Source of the DNA: Sporobolomyces roseus
Lineage: Eukaryota; Basidiomycota; Microbotryomycetes; Sporidiobolales; Sporidiobolaceae
Reading direction: 5' to 3'
DNA: 64,000 bases
Assembly: GCA_016617785.1 (NCBI GenBank)
Contig: JADILM010000005.1
Coordinates: 1,054,001 to 1,118,000, forward strand
Position numbers and translations under genes: made by a program. Shown one piece after another: positions 11,732-22,513 of the stretch; the stretch's first letter is position 1; each line of letters begins with the position of its first letter. The notes below the pieces were generated by a model, which saw nothing but the letters and a program-made list of their open reading frames with translations, did not search any database and had not been told where the DNA came from.

Positions 11732-13309
11732 CTACAAGCTCATTTCAACCTCTTTCGTTTCCCCCTCCTTCTCCTTCTCCTTTTGTTTTGACTGCAAAAG
11801 TATATCTCTCAAATCCCATTTCGGCCATTCACCTCCTTTCTCACCCAACACTCCTTCGCCCCAATTCAACACTCCCATGAGTTTAGGCAACTTGGGTTCG
11901 GGGTCTTGACCTTGCGAAACGAGGATCGAAGAGTTGAGCATCAGAGAGGTTTCCAATCGATGTGAAGGGTCCAAGAGTGATGTCAGAGAGGGAGGCATAG
12001 GAGGTAGAGCGTCGGAAGGAGTCGCAATAGATGAAGATGATTTCTTTGATTTCTTTGATGATGAAGTCGTAGCGGGAGCGAGGTCGGTGGAAGGAGCGGT
12101 GGTAGAAGAAGAGGAGGCCGTAGTGAAAGAAGGCATTTCGAATGCGAGGAGTGCCATAGTCTTTTCGAGTTCTTCGAGGAATTTAGGATGTTCTTCTCCT
12201 CGAGGTGCTAGTTCTGATTGAGCGAATTCTAGCGCTTCGGGAATTCGAGATTGTCGAATCAACTCGATGAGGTGTTGTTGTAGGAGAGAGAAATGTAGAG
12301 ATGGGTTATGATCGAGGATCTATTGAGAGAGAGCAACCAAAGAAATGAGTCAGTATTTCTCGGATTTCGAAGGAAAGCAGTTTCATGTGTTTAATTGAAT
12401 ACTCCTCAGTGAATGACATTTGTGGTGTCTCTATAATCATCCTTGCCGTAGTGTAGTCTCGCAGCGGGCAGATCATTACAATCCACCCAAGTAGCGAGAC
12501 TTTCTACAAAGCTGAGAGTGGTGCATAGTACATAATCGATCTTTGAAGTATCCCCTTCCGCCTTTTGCTCTCTCTCCGGTCTCCCTCAAAAGAAGGTGGG
12601 AAGTAGAAGCTCACCTCTGGATCTAATTCGACTACTTTATCTAAAGCTTCTTGAATCTTGCCTCGTTGAACACAGGATCGAATGTCTCTTCGAGCTTGGA
12701 TCGATTCGAGGTCGGTATTGGTCTTTGCTGGATCGAGTGAAGCTTCCCGAGCGAAATGAGAAGCAGCATCGAGGTAACCTTCGGTGAAGAGGTAGTTTGC
12801 TACTAGAGCATTCAAATCACTGTAGACGCTCGAACGGTTTCGTCAGTCCCTCATGCTCCGTAATCTCGTGGGTATATGTGTGTGAGAGGTAGGGGTTATG
12901 GAATGTAGTTGTTCAGTGTTGAAGTATTTTAATAAAAAAGTTTTGTCCTCTTTGATCGCCTTCTTACGGCATGTTGAGTGTGGATTAGACCTCAAAATCT
13001 ATAGGAGAGATTCCCACTTCGTAAAAGTATCATCCTTTACATTCTACCCTTTTCCTCCTTTGGTTCTTTGCTGATGTGAGGAAGGGTGGGAGAGATTGAA
13101 AAAAGAGAAGAAAGGAGAAAACTGACTGTTTGGAAACGGGAGCCGCTGCTAACCTTGATGACCAATCTTGTGGAGTTGTACTGAAGGTACGCTTGGTGGT
13201 AGACTGAACATAACAAGAAGACGTGAAATGAGAAGTGAGAAGAAGGAAAGAGAAAGAGAGAGAAAGAGGGAGAGGGATTTTGAGAGGATAGAATCGAAAA
13301 ACTCACCAT
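11732..13309 (-). CDS. GID8: GID/CTLH E3 ligase subunit Gid8 (LisH-CTLH-CRA)
   Basis: Scaffold subunit of the GID (CTLH) ubiquitin ligase, which in yeast degrades gluconeogenic enzymes. Exons on the minus strand: 13309-13307 (ATG alone), 13203-13127, 12819-12615 and 12319-11732; the sum is 873 nt, 290 residues. Splicing CA to T makes the codon His and links VSKH to DLNALVANYLFTEGYLDAA, matching the family pattern W..L....V...D(L/M)N.L(V/I).NYL. Seen in order: N-terminal DWSSRLAAAPVSKHDLN, LisH (NYLFTEGYLDAASHF), CTLH (DIRSCVQRGKIQEAL, LHFSLLQQHLIELIRQ), and the CRA part (EALEFAQSELAP, EELEKTMALLAFE). A Ser/Ala/Pro and SKKSKKSS insert follows, and the tail is Lys/Glu-rich. Introns 12820-13126 (307 nt) and 12320-12614 (295 nt) are far longer than usual here. 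The N-terminal exons are my reconstruction; a start at 12972 (ATG-CC) is the alternative. Confidence 0.88.
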
Positions 13310-13600
13310 CTCGAACTGATACTAACAGACTCTGATACCACTGATAACGCTGTATTGATTTGGACTAGGCTAGTCCCGTCGTCGTAGAGCGAGAGGGAGA
13401 CAAGAGATGACGAAGTGGGGGAAGGTAGGTCAAATTGGTTTGTTTAAAGTATTACTCGGCTGTGAATGATTCGTAGGCAGTACTGAGTGCGCTTGAGAGC
13501 GTTCGATAGGAGTCTGGCGAGTTTGTGGGTGGACTGGAGTGAGAGGATCGAGTTCGAGTCGTTTGTCCCCTCTTGCTTCCTCCGCTTTCACCTCGAAAGG
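13310..13600. promoter_or_regulatory. Divergent promoter region, GID8 / LisH-WD40 gene
   Basis: The 291 bp between the ATG of GID8 (minus) and the ATG of the LisH-WD40 gene (plus) must hold both promoters. No clear TATA box or named factor site was recognised. Confidence 0.5.
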
Positions 13601-15213
13601 ATGACTGAATCCATCCCAGATGCAGATCAACAAGCACATCTACTCATAGCGCGATTCCTCACTCGACAAGGTTACTCTCAAACCCTCTCCTCATTCCTTT
13701 CGGAAGCAACTTCAAAGAATCCTCAACTACGAATACACTCTCACGAGACACAACAGGGTGAAGACTGGAACGATCTAGTCGAGGATTGGATAGCGAGAAA
13801 GGTCTCGAGGATCAAATTGACGGATCACAGTCAACAATTGGAGGATCAGTTAAATAGAGTAAAGTTGGACGATAGGAAACTACCAAGAGTGGTCAAGACT
13901 GTCATTAAAGAAGCGACGAATATCCTCAACGTCAAGAAGGGTCAACTTCCGAAGATGGAGTGGGATTCAGCTAGTCTCGAATTCAAATCGCAAGTTCATA
14001 ATTCTCGCTTTCTCGTCTCCTCGAGGTAGTCTCAAGCTGAACCTCACGCCCTCGTCCCCAGCTCGACGATCCCATGTATCTTTACAACGACCGTCGACAA
14101 GACTCTCAAGATCTGGTCACACCCGACACGTTCAACTTCATCTCGCAACCCTCTCGAACTACTCGAATCCCATTCTTTCCCTTCCCCCGTTCTCTCTTTC
14201 GTACAGCATCCGAACACGGAACATGAGAGGTTCATTGCTTGTGGCACTATGACAGGTGGGTTAGAGATCCTAGATTTGGTCTCGAGGGAAAGAGTCGTTC
14301 AGATGAAAGATCACAGCAAGGTGAGCCGAACCTCTTTGTACGCTTCCTTGATGCTGTCGTATTGAGCTTTCTCCGATCACAGTACATCGTCAAAGTCGCT
14401 TGGTCTCCAGACGGTCGACATATCGCTACGATAGGTTACGACAAGCTTCTTCACGTCTACTCGGTGTCACTTTCAGGTCCCTCCGACTCCACCGACTCAC
14501 CCACAATTTCTCTCACTCTCTCACACACTCTCCACCCTCGTACGAACCCTGAAGCCGCCATCTTCCTCCCTTCATCCTCCCATCTCGTCTGGACCGCACG
14601 AGATGACCACCTCCTGCACTACCTCTCCCTTCCATCTCCCTCCTCCAATTCTTCAACATCCACAAGCTCCTACGAAATGACAGAGTACAACCTAAACCCA
14701 AACAAAGATTCCTTCACCTCTTTCTCAATCCTTTCCCTCTCGCTCCACCCAACGCTCCCTCTCCTCTCCCTCCAAACCTCGACTTCCTCCGCTCGAATCT
14801 TCCTCTACCCTTTCCATTCCTCGGTTCGCCTTCGCACGATTCACACCGGAGCGTCTCAGAGCGGTTATTTCAATCCGAGGCATTCATTCGTCCCTCGTTC
14901 GGGCGAAGCAGTCGTCGTGAACAGTGAGGACGGGATTGTGAGATTATGTGATTTGAGTGGGAATGGTCAAGAGAGACTCAAGAAGGGGTGTCATGGAATT
15001 GCAGCACCTTTGGGGGATGATGAAGGGGAAGAAGAGGAGGAGGTCGGGGGATTGGGAGAGGAAGTCAAGAGCGAGAGGGCGAAAGCGAGGAGGGAGAGAG
15101 ATAGGGGGAGTTCGGTCGTGAGGGATGTCGAAGTCGTCGAGATTGATGGAGAAGAAGGAGGTTGGGCGATTTTGAGCGCAGGTTTCGATAAGACCGTTAG
15201 AATGATCATCTAG
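13601..15213 (+). CDS. LisH plus WD40-repeat protein
   Basis: Exons 13601-14025, 14062-14320 and 14383-15213 (1515 nt, 504 residues). The first intron is only 36 nt as drawn, very short, but it carries a GCTGA branch-like site and joins the frame correctly. Seen: an N-terminal LisH motif (LLIARFLTRQGYSQTLSSFL) at about residues 12-31, a helical region to about residue 140, then WD40 blades (TTTVDKTLKIW, KVAWSPDGRHIATIGYDKLLHVY, DGIVRLCDL, SAGFDKTVRMI). An acidic loop (EGEEEEEVGG) sits before the last blade. LisH usually mediates dimerisation and WD40 protein binding. It is head to head with GID8, which also has LisH; Gid7/WDR26 is likewise a LisH-WD40 protein, but no CTLH motif is visible here, so I do not call it Gid7. 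Confidence 0.8.
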
Positions 15214-15646
15214 TTCTCGATCTGTGAGTTGCTCCATCTCTCTTGTTTGACAGATTCGTACTAATCTCCGTCGCTCCTGAGCAGATTTTGAGCGAAGAAG
15301 ATTATCCGATTGCGAAATTCAGTCGCAACCTGCTGCGGACTATCGCGCAATTCCTACTTTACTTTTCACCTTTTCTACGGTCCGACTTGCGCGACCCCCT
15401 TCGATCGTCTATGCGGGCTCGCATGGAAGATGCCAGGGCTCGGATTGCTAAGAAGCGGCTTCTTCGATAGCGTGATTCTTAGGTAAAAGAGCGACTTTAT
15501 GCGGGAGTTTCCCTCTTTCTTCTCCGCTGCTTCCTCTTCTTCCTTCTCTTGCTTCTACCTGCTTCTTCTCTACTCATCCTTTGCTTCCTTCTTCGAACCT
15601 CCGCCTACCCAGTTCGATCGACATCGAGAAGTTCTTCGCAACGACG
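15214..15646. other. Intergenic
   Basis: 3' region of the LisH-WD40 gene and promoter of the transporter. Pyrimidine-rich sequence at about 15510-15600 just upstream of the transporter ATG. No gene seen. Confidence 0.45.
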
Positions 15647-17962
15647 ATGACTTCACCCTCTCCCTCACTCCTAGAGAAACAAGATCACCTCGCCAACAGT
15701 GGAGCAAACTCTGCACTCTCGGATCCCGACTCGCTGCAAGTCTCGTACACGGATGCCGAAGAGAAAGCGTTAGTGAGGAAATTAGATTGGGCTTTGATTC
15801 CCGGACTCACTTTCCTCTACCTTCTCTCTTTCCTCGATCGTTCAAATGGTGCGTCTCCCTCTTTCCTCGTCGAGGTTGACGATCGAGTCGCTGACGCTGT
15901 TCAAGTATAGTCGGAAACGCTCGAGCTGCTGGAATGTTGAAAGATATAGGATTGGGATCGAAACCTGAGGCGTACAACACTTCACTCGCTCTGTACTTCC
16001 TCGGATATGTGCTCTTCGAGATTCCCGCTAATATCGTGTACGTTTTTTCTCCGGTCGCTTTCATCGATTTTGATCCTCAACGAAACCTTTGAGCTGACTC
16101 TGTCTCGCTTACAGGCTCAAGAAATTGAATCCAAAGATCGTGTTACCGACGCTTTGTGTGGCATGGGGAGTGACGGCGACGTTACAAGGATTGGTTCATA
16201 ACGAGACAGGGTTCTACATCGCGAGGTTTTTCATGGGAGTCAGTGGTAAGTAACCCAAACTCAGATCTTCGTCTTCATCTGAGCTGACCTTGTTCGATTC
16301 GCTCTGTAGAGGCTGGACTGTTCCCTGGTATCGTGTAAGTTGATCGGTCGTTCCCTCGTCTTTCGGTTTTCATTATTTCGGCTACAGTCCAAGAACTGAC
16401 CTGTCTCTCTTCGATACAGCTTTGTCTTCTCAATGTTCTACAAGCGTAAGGAGCGTACGTTACGCGTATCGATCTTTTTCGGAGGTGCAGCTTTGGCAGG
16501 AGCTTTCGGAGGCATTCTAGGTGAGACTGTTCTGAAACTCACTTCGTCCCTGTCTACAATAGCCACTGACGCTTTCCTGAACCCGTTCTGAAGCGTGGGG
16601 CCTCGCAACTCCAGGACATATCAATGCAGCCGGTCTCCATGGGTGGCAGTGGATGTTCAGTAAGCTCGATGCGAAATTCCCGCTTTCAACCGTTCTCGGT
16701 CGAATTAACGCATCGTATCGCTATATCCAGTCCTCGAAGGTATCTTCACGGTTCTGGTTGGTCTCAGTGCGTACTGGTGGGTTCCAGGTTACCCTCGACA
16801 AGCGAAAGTGAGTCGGTTCTCTGCGTTTTCTCGCCGATTCGAGGCTAATCACCACTTTGCTCTTCCCTTCAGTTCCTCAACGAACGAGAACGTGCTATCC
16901 TTATCACTCGTCTTCAAGCTGATGGAGATTCGGGAGATGACGAGCCCTTCACGTGGAACGGCGTTTGGCAAGCTCTCAAGGATCCCCTCGCACAATCTTA
17001 TGGCTGGCTTTTCCATTGCTTCGCGATGACTCTCTGTAAGCAATCATTCTCCCGCTTTCAGAACGACCGACGCTGATTCTTTGAGAAACAGACTCCCTCT
17101 CGCTCTTCCTTCCCCTCATCATCTCCGGTTTGGGTTACGCTGCTTGGAAAGCTCAACTAATGACAGTTCCGTAAGTCTCATTTCTCGAATCTTCATCTGA
17201 CCTCGTGACTGATCTCGTCGTTTCCATCTCGACAGCGTCTACGCTACTGCATTCCTTTCCATCCTTTTCTTCTGTTTCTTCTCGCACAAGATCAACGCTC
17301 GAGGTCCAGCAATCGCAATTGCGGGCTTTATCGCGATTATCGGCTACGTTGTCGTTCTAACCACTCATACGCCCGGAGCTCGTTATGCCGGTGTCTTCGT
17401 CGCTGTAATCGGAATCTACTCGGCGAATTGTAAGCTCAAACGACTTCTTCCCCGTCGGACCACATTCGACGTTTCTGGGCTTGGGCCAGACAGCTGACTG
17501 TCGATCACTCATCCAGGTCTCCTTCTCTCTTGGCCGAGTGAGAACGTATCGCCTCAGACGAAGCGAGCGACGAGTACTGGAATGCAAATCTTCGTAAGTC
17601 TCGAAAAGGCTTCTCACTCAGAGATCCTCTGCTCATACTCTTTGTTTTGCGTGCAGATTGGAGATATCGGAGCCATTGCTGGTGTTCTCATTTGTAAGTT
17701 CCTATCATGCCCACGTTGGCGAGCGAATTACTAACCTCAAATTTCGGATACAGACCGACCCGACCTTTCTGGCAACTTCTATCGACTACCTCACGGAATC
17801 GCCATCCTCTACACTGCGTGCGGAATCTTCTTGGCTCTAGGAATGAGTTGGAGAATGCGACGTGCGAATCAAACGAACAACGAGGGAAGGGCAGCGAGAG
17901 CGGAGAAAGCTGGATATGAAGCGAAGGGTGATAGGGCACGAGGATACGTCTTCCAGACTTAG
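15647..17962 (+). CDS. MFS anion:cation symporter, Dal5/Tna1 (allantoate/nicotinate) family
   Basis: Plasma-membrane major facilitator transporter for small organic anions such as allantoate, nicotinate, pantothenate or related compounds. The ATG at 15647 gives MTSPSPSLLEKQ. About ten introns split it. Seen: the family hallmark LSFLDRSN joined by splicing to VGNARAAGM in TM1, LYFLGYVLFEIPAN (TM2), RFFMGVSEAGLFPG (TM4), FYKRKERTLRVS in the loop after TM4, and HGWQWMFILEG before TM6. The C-terminal half has SWPSENVSPQTKRATSTGMQ and GDIGAIAGVLIYRPD, typical of this family. The C-terminal tail is cytoplasmic and charged. Substrate cannot be told from sequence; Dal5-type transporters are often nitrogen-controlled. 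The family call is strong. Confidence 0.9.
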
Positions 17963-18082
17963 ATGTCGCTGCGGGTTTACTGATGGAAAGTAGTATCTTT
18001 ATTCGTAATATTTCTGGATTTCTCGTCTTGCTTGCCTTATTGATCATTCCTTTATCATTTGATCGGACTTTCCTGCGTGTAG

Positions 18083-18710
18083 AGCGGTCCGAGAGATGCC
18101 CTCGCGAAGGCGATCAAGGCGTTCTCTGGAGGAGTCGTGATCGTTTCTCACGATTTCCAATTGATCAGTCAAGTCGCGGAACAACTGTGGGAGTACGTTC
18201 GGACCTTCACTTTATGGTTGAGGGGGTAAAAGGGAGCAATCGAAGAAGCGAGACGATTGCTATAGCATACCGAGTCGAGAGATTCGGAGGTTGTTGTAGC
18301 GTCCTCGCCGTCGTTTCGTCCTCGATTACTTCCTTTCACTCTCTCGACCTCCCATCCCCTGCTACGAAGCGTGTACTGACTCTCCCTTACTTGCTTTCAC
18401 TAGAGTCAAGGACCGCAAAATCGTCGATTTGTCAAAGGTAAGCTACAGGATCCCTTTTCGAAAATAGAACTTTGCAGCTTTTTCGCAAAGTTTCGAAAAT
18501 CTCGAAGTGAGAACTAACTCTATCTTTCGCCGTCTCATAGTCCGACATCACTATCACTCAATACAAGGCTATCCTCGCCAAGAACTCTATGATGAGCCCT
18601 AACTCTCGTGCTCTCTTTCGTTTCCTCAAGCTCACCTCTCATCTTCTGAATAGGCACAAATCGAACGAGCGCAACTCATGTCGAAACAAAATGGTAAGAT
18701 CAACGCCTAA
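18083..18710 (+). pseudogene. Orphan 3' tail of an ABC-F ATPase gene (Arb1/Gcn20 type)
   Basis: Only the C-terminal end of an ABC-F protein is present. Reading pieces: DALAKAIKAFSGGVVIVSHD, then FQLISQVAEQLWE, VKDRKIVDLSK, SDITITQYKAILAKNS and AQIERAQLMSKQNGKINA-stop. The block holds the H-loop His (VSHD) after the Walker B of the second ATPase domain. The introns are still there (18193-18403 and 18438-18540), so it is a genomic copy, not a retrocopy. At the third intron the expected GT donor reads AT (18592-18593), while its acceptor at 18652-18653 remains. No Walker A, signature or first ATPase domain lies upstream; the transporter gene ends 120 bp before. It looks like a truncated duplicate. 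Confidence 0.7.
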
Positions 18711-19276
18711 TACCTCCTCTCTCTTTCTCTTGCTATATACAGTCGTCTCTACTCTTAGTTTTGTGTATCTTCTTCTTGTTACTATTACTTTTTCGTACCC
18801 TCCTCTCTCTACTCTCTTCCCTCCTTCGCTCTAACTCGATACTCGTCGCATCGTGCATTGCCCCTCCACTACCTCCTCCCTCTCTTCGTCAGGTTACCCC
18901 TACACTGCTGCTATAGAGAGACTCTCTCCCACAACTCGCAGATTTCGTTCGATTTCGGGAGAGCGACGCGATCAAACCTCACGAGCGAGTCGTCCCACGC
19001 ACCCTCTCCTGCTCTTCGTGGGTGCTTCTACTTCGGAGAGATATGAGTGCGCGATGTACAGTAGGCTACAGAGTGATTGCACGATCTCCTCAAAACTGCG
19101 TCTCCGCTTCCTTTGCGCCCAAATACAGGCTTCTCGCCTCCGCGTAACTTCCCGCTCACCTGCCGGTCGACAAGACTTCGAGGCTTCCTGGCTGTTCTCC
19201 GAACTGAGAATCGAGGAGTATGTTAGCTATGTTGATTCAAGGTAGGGAGATTGACCTACTTCAGCCGGCATCCGGA
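18711..19276. other. Intergenic, no gene recognised
   Basis: Contains T/C-rich sequence at 18715-18835 and no reading frame with a recognisable product. It lies between two decayed genes, so it may be degenerate duplicated DNA. Confidence 0.4.
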
Positions 19277-20053
19277 TCAAATTGAGCGTAATCTGATCTC
19301 CCTCTTCTGACGTTCCTCCCACAGCTCCGTTAGATCCCCTTCGAACGATCGAATCTTGAGCGTCTTGATTCCGGTCGAGAGAGGGAGACTTTGGACGAGG
19401 TTGACGAGAGTAGCGATGCTGACTTTGGCGTTGATCGACAGGGTGGCGACAGAGGGAGGAAAGGTTGCGACGATTCCAGAGGGGGAGGGGGAAAGGATCT
19501 CGACGAGAGCAGGGCAGAGAGAACCGGAGATAATGACAGTTTCGAGGGTTGATGAGTGGGAGAGGGAGTCGTGCAGGCGACGAAGAGGCTTGACGAGTGC
19601 GTGAAGCCTCGGATGAGGGCTGTCCTGAGGAGTCATGGCTTGAAGCTTGGGAATTTTGATAGAAGAGAACTTGGAAGTGATCCCGCCGAAATCGTAGGAA
19701 CAGTGAGATTTGACGGAGCGTACCGAGGAGAAGACTTGACTGAGTACAGCTACGAGACACTCAAGTTGTGCACATAGCGTTTGAGATGAGGGTGTTGTTC
19801 GAGCGTTCGGAGGTGTGGGAGGAATCTATACAGAGCTTCGTAGCTTGCAGCAGTCGATCCCCATCGTGCAGCCAGATTTCGCAGCTCCCGGAGATTATGT
19901 ACTCGAACATGAACGTCGAGGGAGCGATGAAGGAGTGGCTGAGCGATGTCGAGGATCGTTTTCGAGGCGAAACAAACAAGAAGCGAGAGTTCTTTAGTCG
20001 TCTGCCGTCTCGAGGATCGTTTGAAGAGCGTCGAAGGGAGGCAATAGACACAT
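19277..20053 (-). pseudogene. Decayed F-box/LRR-like gene
   Basis: A broken member of the local F-box family. From the ATG at 20053-20051 the minus strand reads MCLLPPFDALQTILETADD then a stop (TAA), RTLASC, then a shift of frame into FASKTILDIAQPLLHRSLDV; compare LLPxDLLQxxLExxDD and LARCCQSSKVMLDFARSLLY of the intact copy at 41857. A second break follows HLKRYVHNLSVS, after which the frame resumes as VAVLSQVFSSVRSVKSHCSY. The C-terminal part ending at 19277 is intact: LPLSTGIKTLKIRSFEGDLT matches LPPSTGIKTLGIRFDGGDLT of the 41857 gene. The middle is about 100 residues shorter than in that relative. One stop and two frameshifts make function unlikely. An intron acceptor (CTCCACAG) lies just before the ATG, as in the relatives. 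Confidence 0.75.
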
Positions 20054-20727
20054 GATGAAGTGGATTCTGTGGAGAGGACAGGAACGAGAGAGAGATGGTA
20101 GCGGGAGCCGAAGCTGCAGAAACGAAGAGAATCCTCAATCAACGAAAGGGTAGATGCCATTCCGAGAGATGAGGCTCACTGGAATGATACGAGTAGTCTA
20201 TATGGTCTGGCCAGGAGTTGCATTGGTCTCGTCTTGCGTTCGTAACAAGAGAGAGAGAGGATTCAAGGATGAGAAGCGGTATTTAGGGTGGAAAGCGCGG
20301 GAGACGTTTCGCCTGACTTGAGAGGAAGTGAAATAGCTCTAGAAGTGTAATGTGCCGCTCTTGAGGTCCTTTTGTGAGATCGAGGTGAAGTGTCGGAACG
20401 GAAACTGCTCGCTTCGAGTCGACTTCCTCCATCTCACTCGACTCAACTCGAATCGATTACTAGGTAGCTCAGAAGTACAAGATACACCTACTCGACCATC
20501 AGCAAGTGTCAGCTCTAGTCCACAACTCCTCAAGATTGCTTGCTTCCCCTTCATCTCTCCGTCATCTCAACCCGATCAACTCGCCTCCAGTCAGTTCTAG
20601 TCAGCTCGAAAGTCAAACACAGTCTCAAGGGCTCAATGTGAGCCATTCAGCACAACCTCGCCGAAAACGCTGATTGATGACTCACTGTCTCGCTTCCTCA
20701 GTTCTCTTTCCCTCCCACTCGTCCAGC
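20054..20727. other. Intergenic between F-box pseudogene and F-box gene
   Basis: No gene seen. A likely 5' UTR intron of the downstream F-box gene ends in CTTCCTCAG at about 20693-20701, following a GTGAGC donor near 20638. Confidence 0.45.
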
Positions 20728-21852
20728 ATGATCCCTCGACTCCCTACAGAGCTCCTCTACCATATCTTAGGCTCGCATTCCCTCTGTCCACATGATCTCA
20801 CCCAAATCGCCCTCACATGTAAAACTCTCCTCCCCTTCGCTCGCCAAAACCTTTACCATTCCATCGAAGCACGCCGATACGGTGTCTGGGCCTTACTTCC
20901 CCTGAGGCTTCGAGACGTTCATTGGTCTTACCATTGGCAAAACCCTATCGAGGTCCTCCGTTCCAACCCGATTCTTCCGCCTCTTGTCAAACAACTCCAG
21001 ATCAGCTCGAACATGTCTTTCCCTCAACTCGTCGTCTATCGCGAATTCCTCTCGACAATCGTCTCCATTTGCCCCAATCTCGAGATCTTGATCCTTAACA
21101 AGTGGTGGTGGGATCCGACAGAATCGATGCCGTTACCAATCAATTTCGGAAACTACGGAGGCAAGCTGTCGATCCGGCTCGATTTGGCTTCCAACTTCTT
21201 AGAACGCCTCGAGCTCACCGCGCCGCTGAAGATCCCGCTGACCAGCTTCGACAGCTACCACACCCAATTTAAACCTGAGGTTATTCCGAAGATCTTAGCG
21301 GCCTCGACGACCAGTCTACGAGCAGTTGCGCTTCCGCTGCTGAAGTCGTACTCAGATATCAGCTTTCCGAACCTCACAAGTCTTCGCATTTACTACAATC
21401 GAAGTTACAGCGGGCTTGGACTGCTCGTCGAGGCCATTCAGCATTTCAAGCAGCTCACCAGATTCGCTATTCGCACAATGGGTCCAGATATTCCTATCGA
21501 CTTACTCAAGCAGATCATTCACTCCCACCTACCTCACAAGCTCCGCTGGTTCTCGATCGAAAACGACCTCGGAACGGAGGGCGTCTTCGAACTGGCCGCT
21601 GCTCTACCTTGTGATACGTATCTTGCGGAACTTAACTACCCTCGGGCATACTGGGGTTGGGACGAGGAACACAAGACAAAGGTGGAAGACATCCGTCGAA
21701 GTAAGGGAGTTGAGCTGACGACTTCGAAACACTGGGAACTTTGGAAAGATTTCTGTAAGCCACGCGGTCTCCCTCTTATCCCATCTTCAACAACTGACAA
21801 GATTCACGTCTCTACAGACATAGAAGGTGCAGACGAGAAAAATGACGTTTGA
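20728..21852 (+). CDS. F-box protein with LRR-like body
   Basis: Probable substrate-receptor subunit of an SCF ubiquitin ligase. Seen: F-box at residues 1-45 (MIPRLPTELLYHILGSH, LTQIALTCKTLLPFARQNLY), then leucine-rich segments (CPNLEILILNKWW, FLERLELTAPL, SFPNLTSLRIYYN). It ends with a Trp-containing tail (KGVELTTSKHWELWKDF) that parallels the SFxExWEIW tails of the genes at 38244 and 39905. A 63-nt in-frame intron at 21755-21817 (GTAAGC donor, AACTGAC branch) probably removes 21 residues near the C-terminus; the stop at 21850-21852 is the same either way (about 353 residues spliced, 374 unspliced). Substrate unknown. Confidence 0.8.
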   Translation: MIPRLPTELLYHILGSHSLCPHDLTQIALTCKTLLPFARQNLYHSIEARRYGVWALLPLRLRDVHWSYHWQNPIEVLRSNPILPPLVKQLQISSNMSFPQLVVYREFLSTIVSICPNLEILILNKWWWDPTESMPLPINFGNYGGKLSIRLDLASNFLERLELTAPLKIPLTSFDSYHTQFKPEVIPKILAASTTSLRAVALPLLKSYSDISFPNLTSLRIYYNRSYSGLGLLVEAIQHFKQLTRFAIRTMGPDIPIDLLKQIIHSHLPHKLRWFSIENDLGTEGVFELAAALPCDTYLAELNYPRAYWGWDEEHKTKVEDIRRSKGVELTTSKHWELWKDFCKPRGLPLIPSSTTDKIHVSTDIEGADEKNDV

Positions 21853-22513
21853 TTGTATTTGAATCATGAATTACCTCGCTTGAAAACGAAATCCCTTGGA
21901 ATGTCAGCTTCAACTATACCTTTTCCGCTCTTAACTTCTCATATAGGCATATATTGTCCGAGAAACGAGCGGCACCGGAACTGGAGGAAGTATCGAAGCG
22001 AAGCGACTGTCGGTGAGTTCTTTGACATCCTTCGAGAGAGCTTCGTCTGCTCTGCTTCCGATCGCTGCTTCAGTGCTTATGTGTCGCTCTTCCATCGAGC
22101 TCTTCAGGCCGTCATTCGCAGGAGTCACGACGCAGTAGGATTGATTTGTTCTCCATTATCAGCGTTTCCCGACAAATCTCGCTCGCATTGCAGCCTCCTG
22201 ATCAGATTCACTCGGCTTGCGTTTCAATCTATATCGAGCATCTCTCGTCTCGGTCGCGGCTGCTGGATGTCGAACCCCCTTCTTGTGGTCGTCGTCAAGG
22301 TCGGAGTTCATCTGCTCTCGCTTCGTCGCTTTCGCCCATTCACGAACCGCTTCTGTGGCTCTTCCTTAATCGATCACTTCCCACCCCAGCCCGATCACCC
22401 TTGCATCTCCGGTATCGGCTCAGCTTTCCCGTATCTAAACCCGACGTTCGCTTGGGTCTTTCTGGACGTTTTCACCTGCGTCCACCTCTACCTGAAAGCT
22501 CTACCTCCAACAC
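21853..22513. other. Intergenic
   Basis: 3' region of the F-box gene and promoter of the next gene. An open frame without ATG crosses it, but its translation shows no domain, so I treat it as chance. Confidence 0.4.

Noticed and set aside
12968..12972. Five-nucleotide first exon (ATG-CC) for GID8
   Set aside because: It joins in frame (Met-Pro-Asp-Leu-Asn), but it loses the family's N-terminal W..L....V motif, which the upstream exons 13309-13307 and 13203-13127 supply in correct phase.
13037..13309. Separate small gene of about 37 codons on the minus strand
   Set aside because: Its first two exons are better explained as the N-terminal exons of GID8; the third piece is then intron.
18853..19245. 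Open frame of 130 codons between the two decayed genes
   Set aside because: No recognisable motif and low-complexity composition; no splice or start support.
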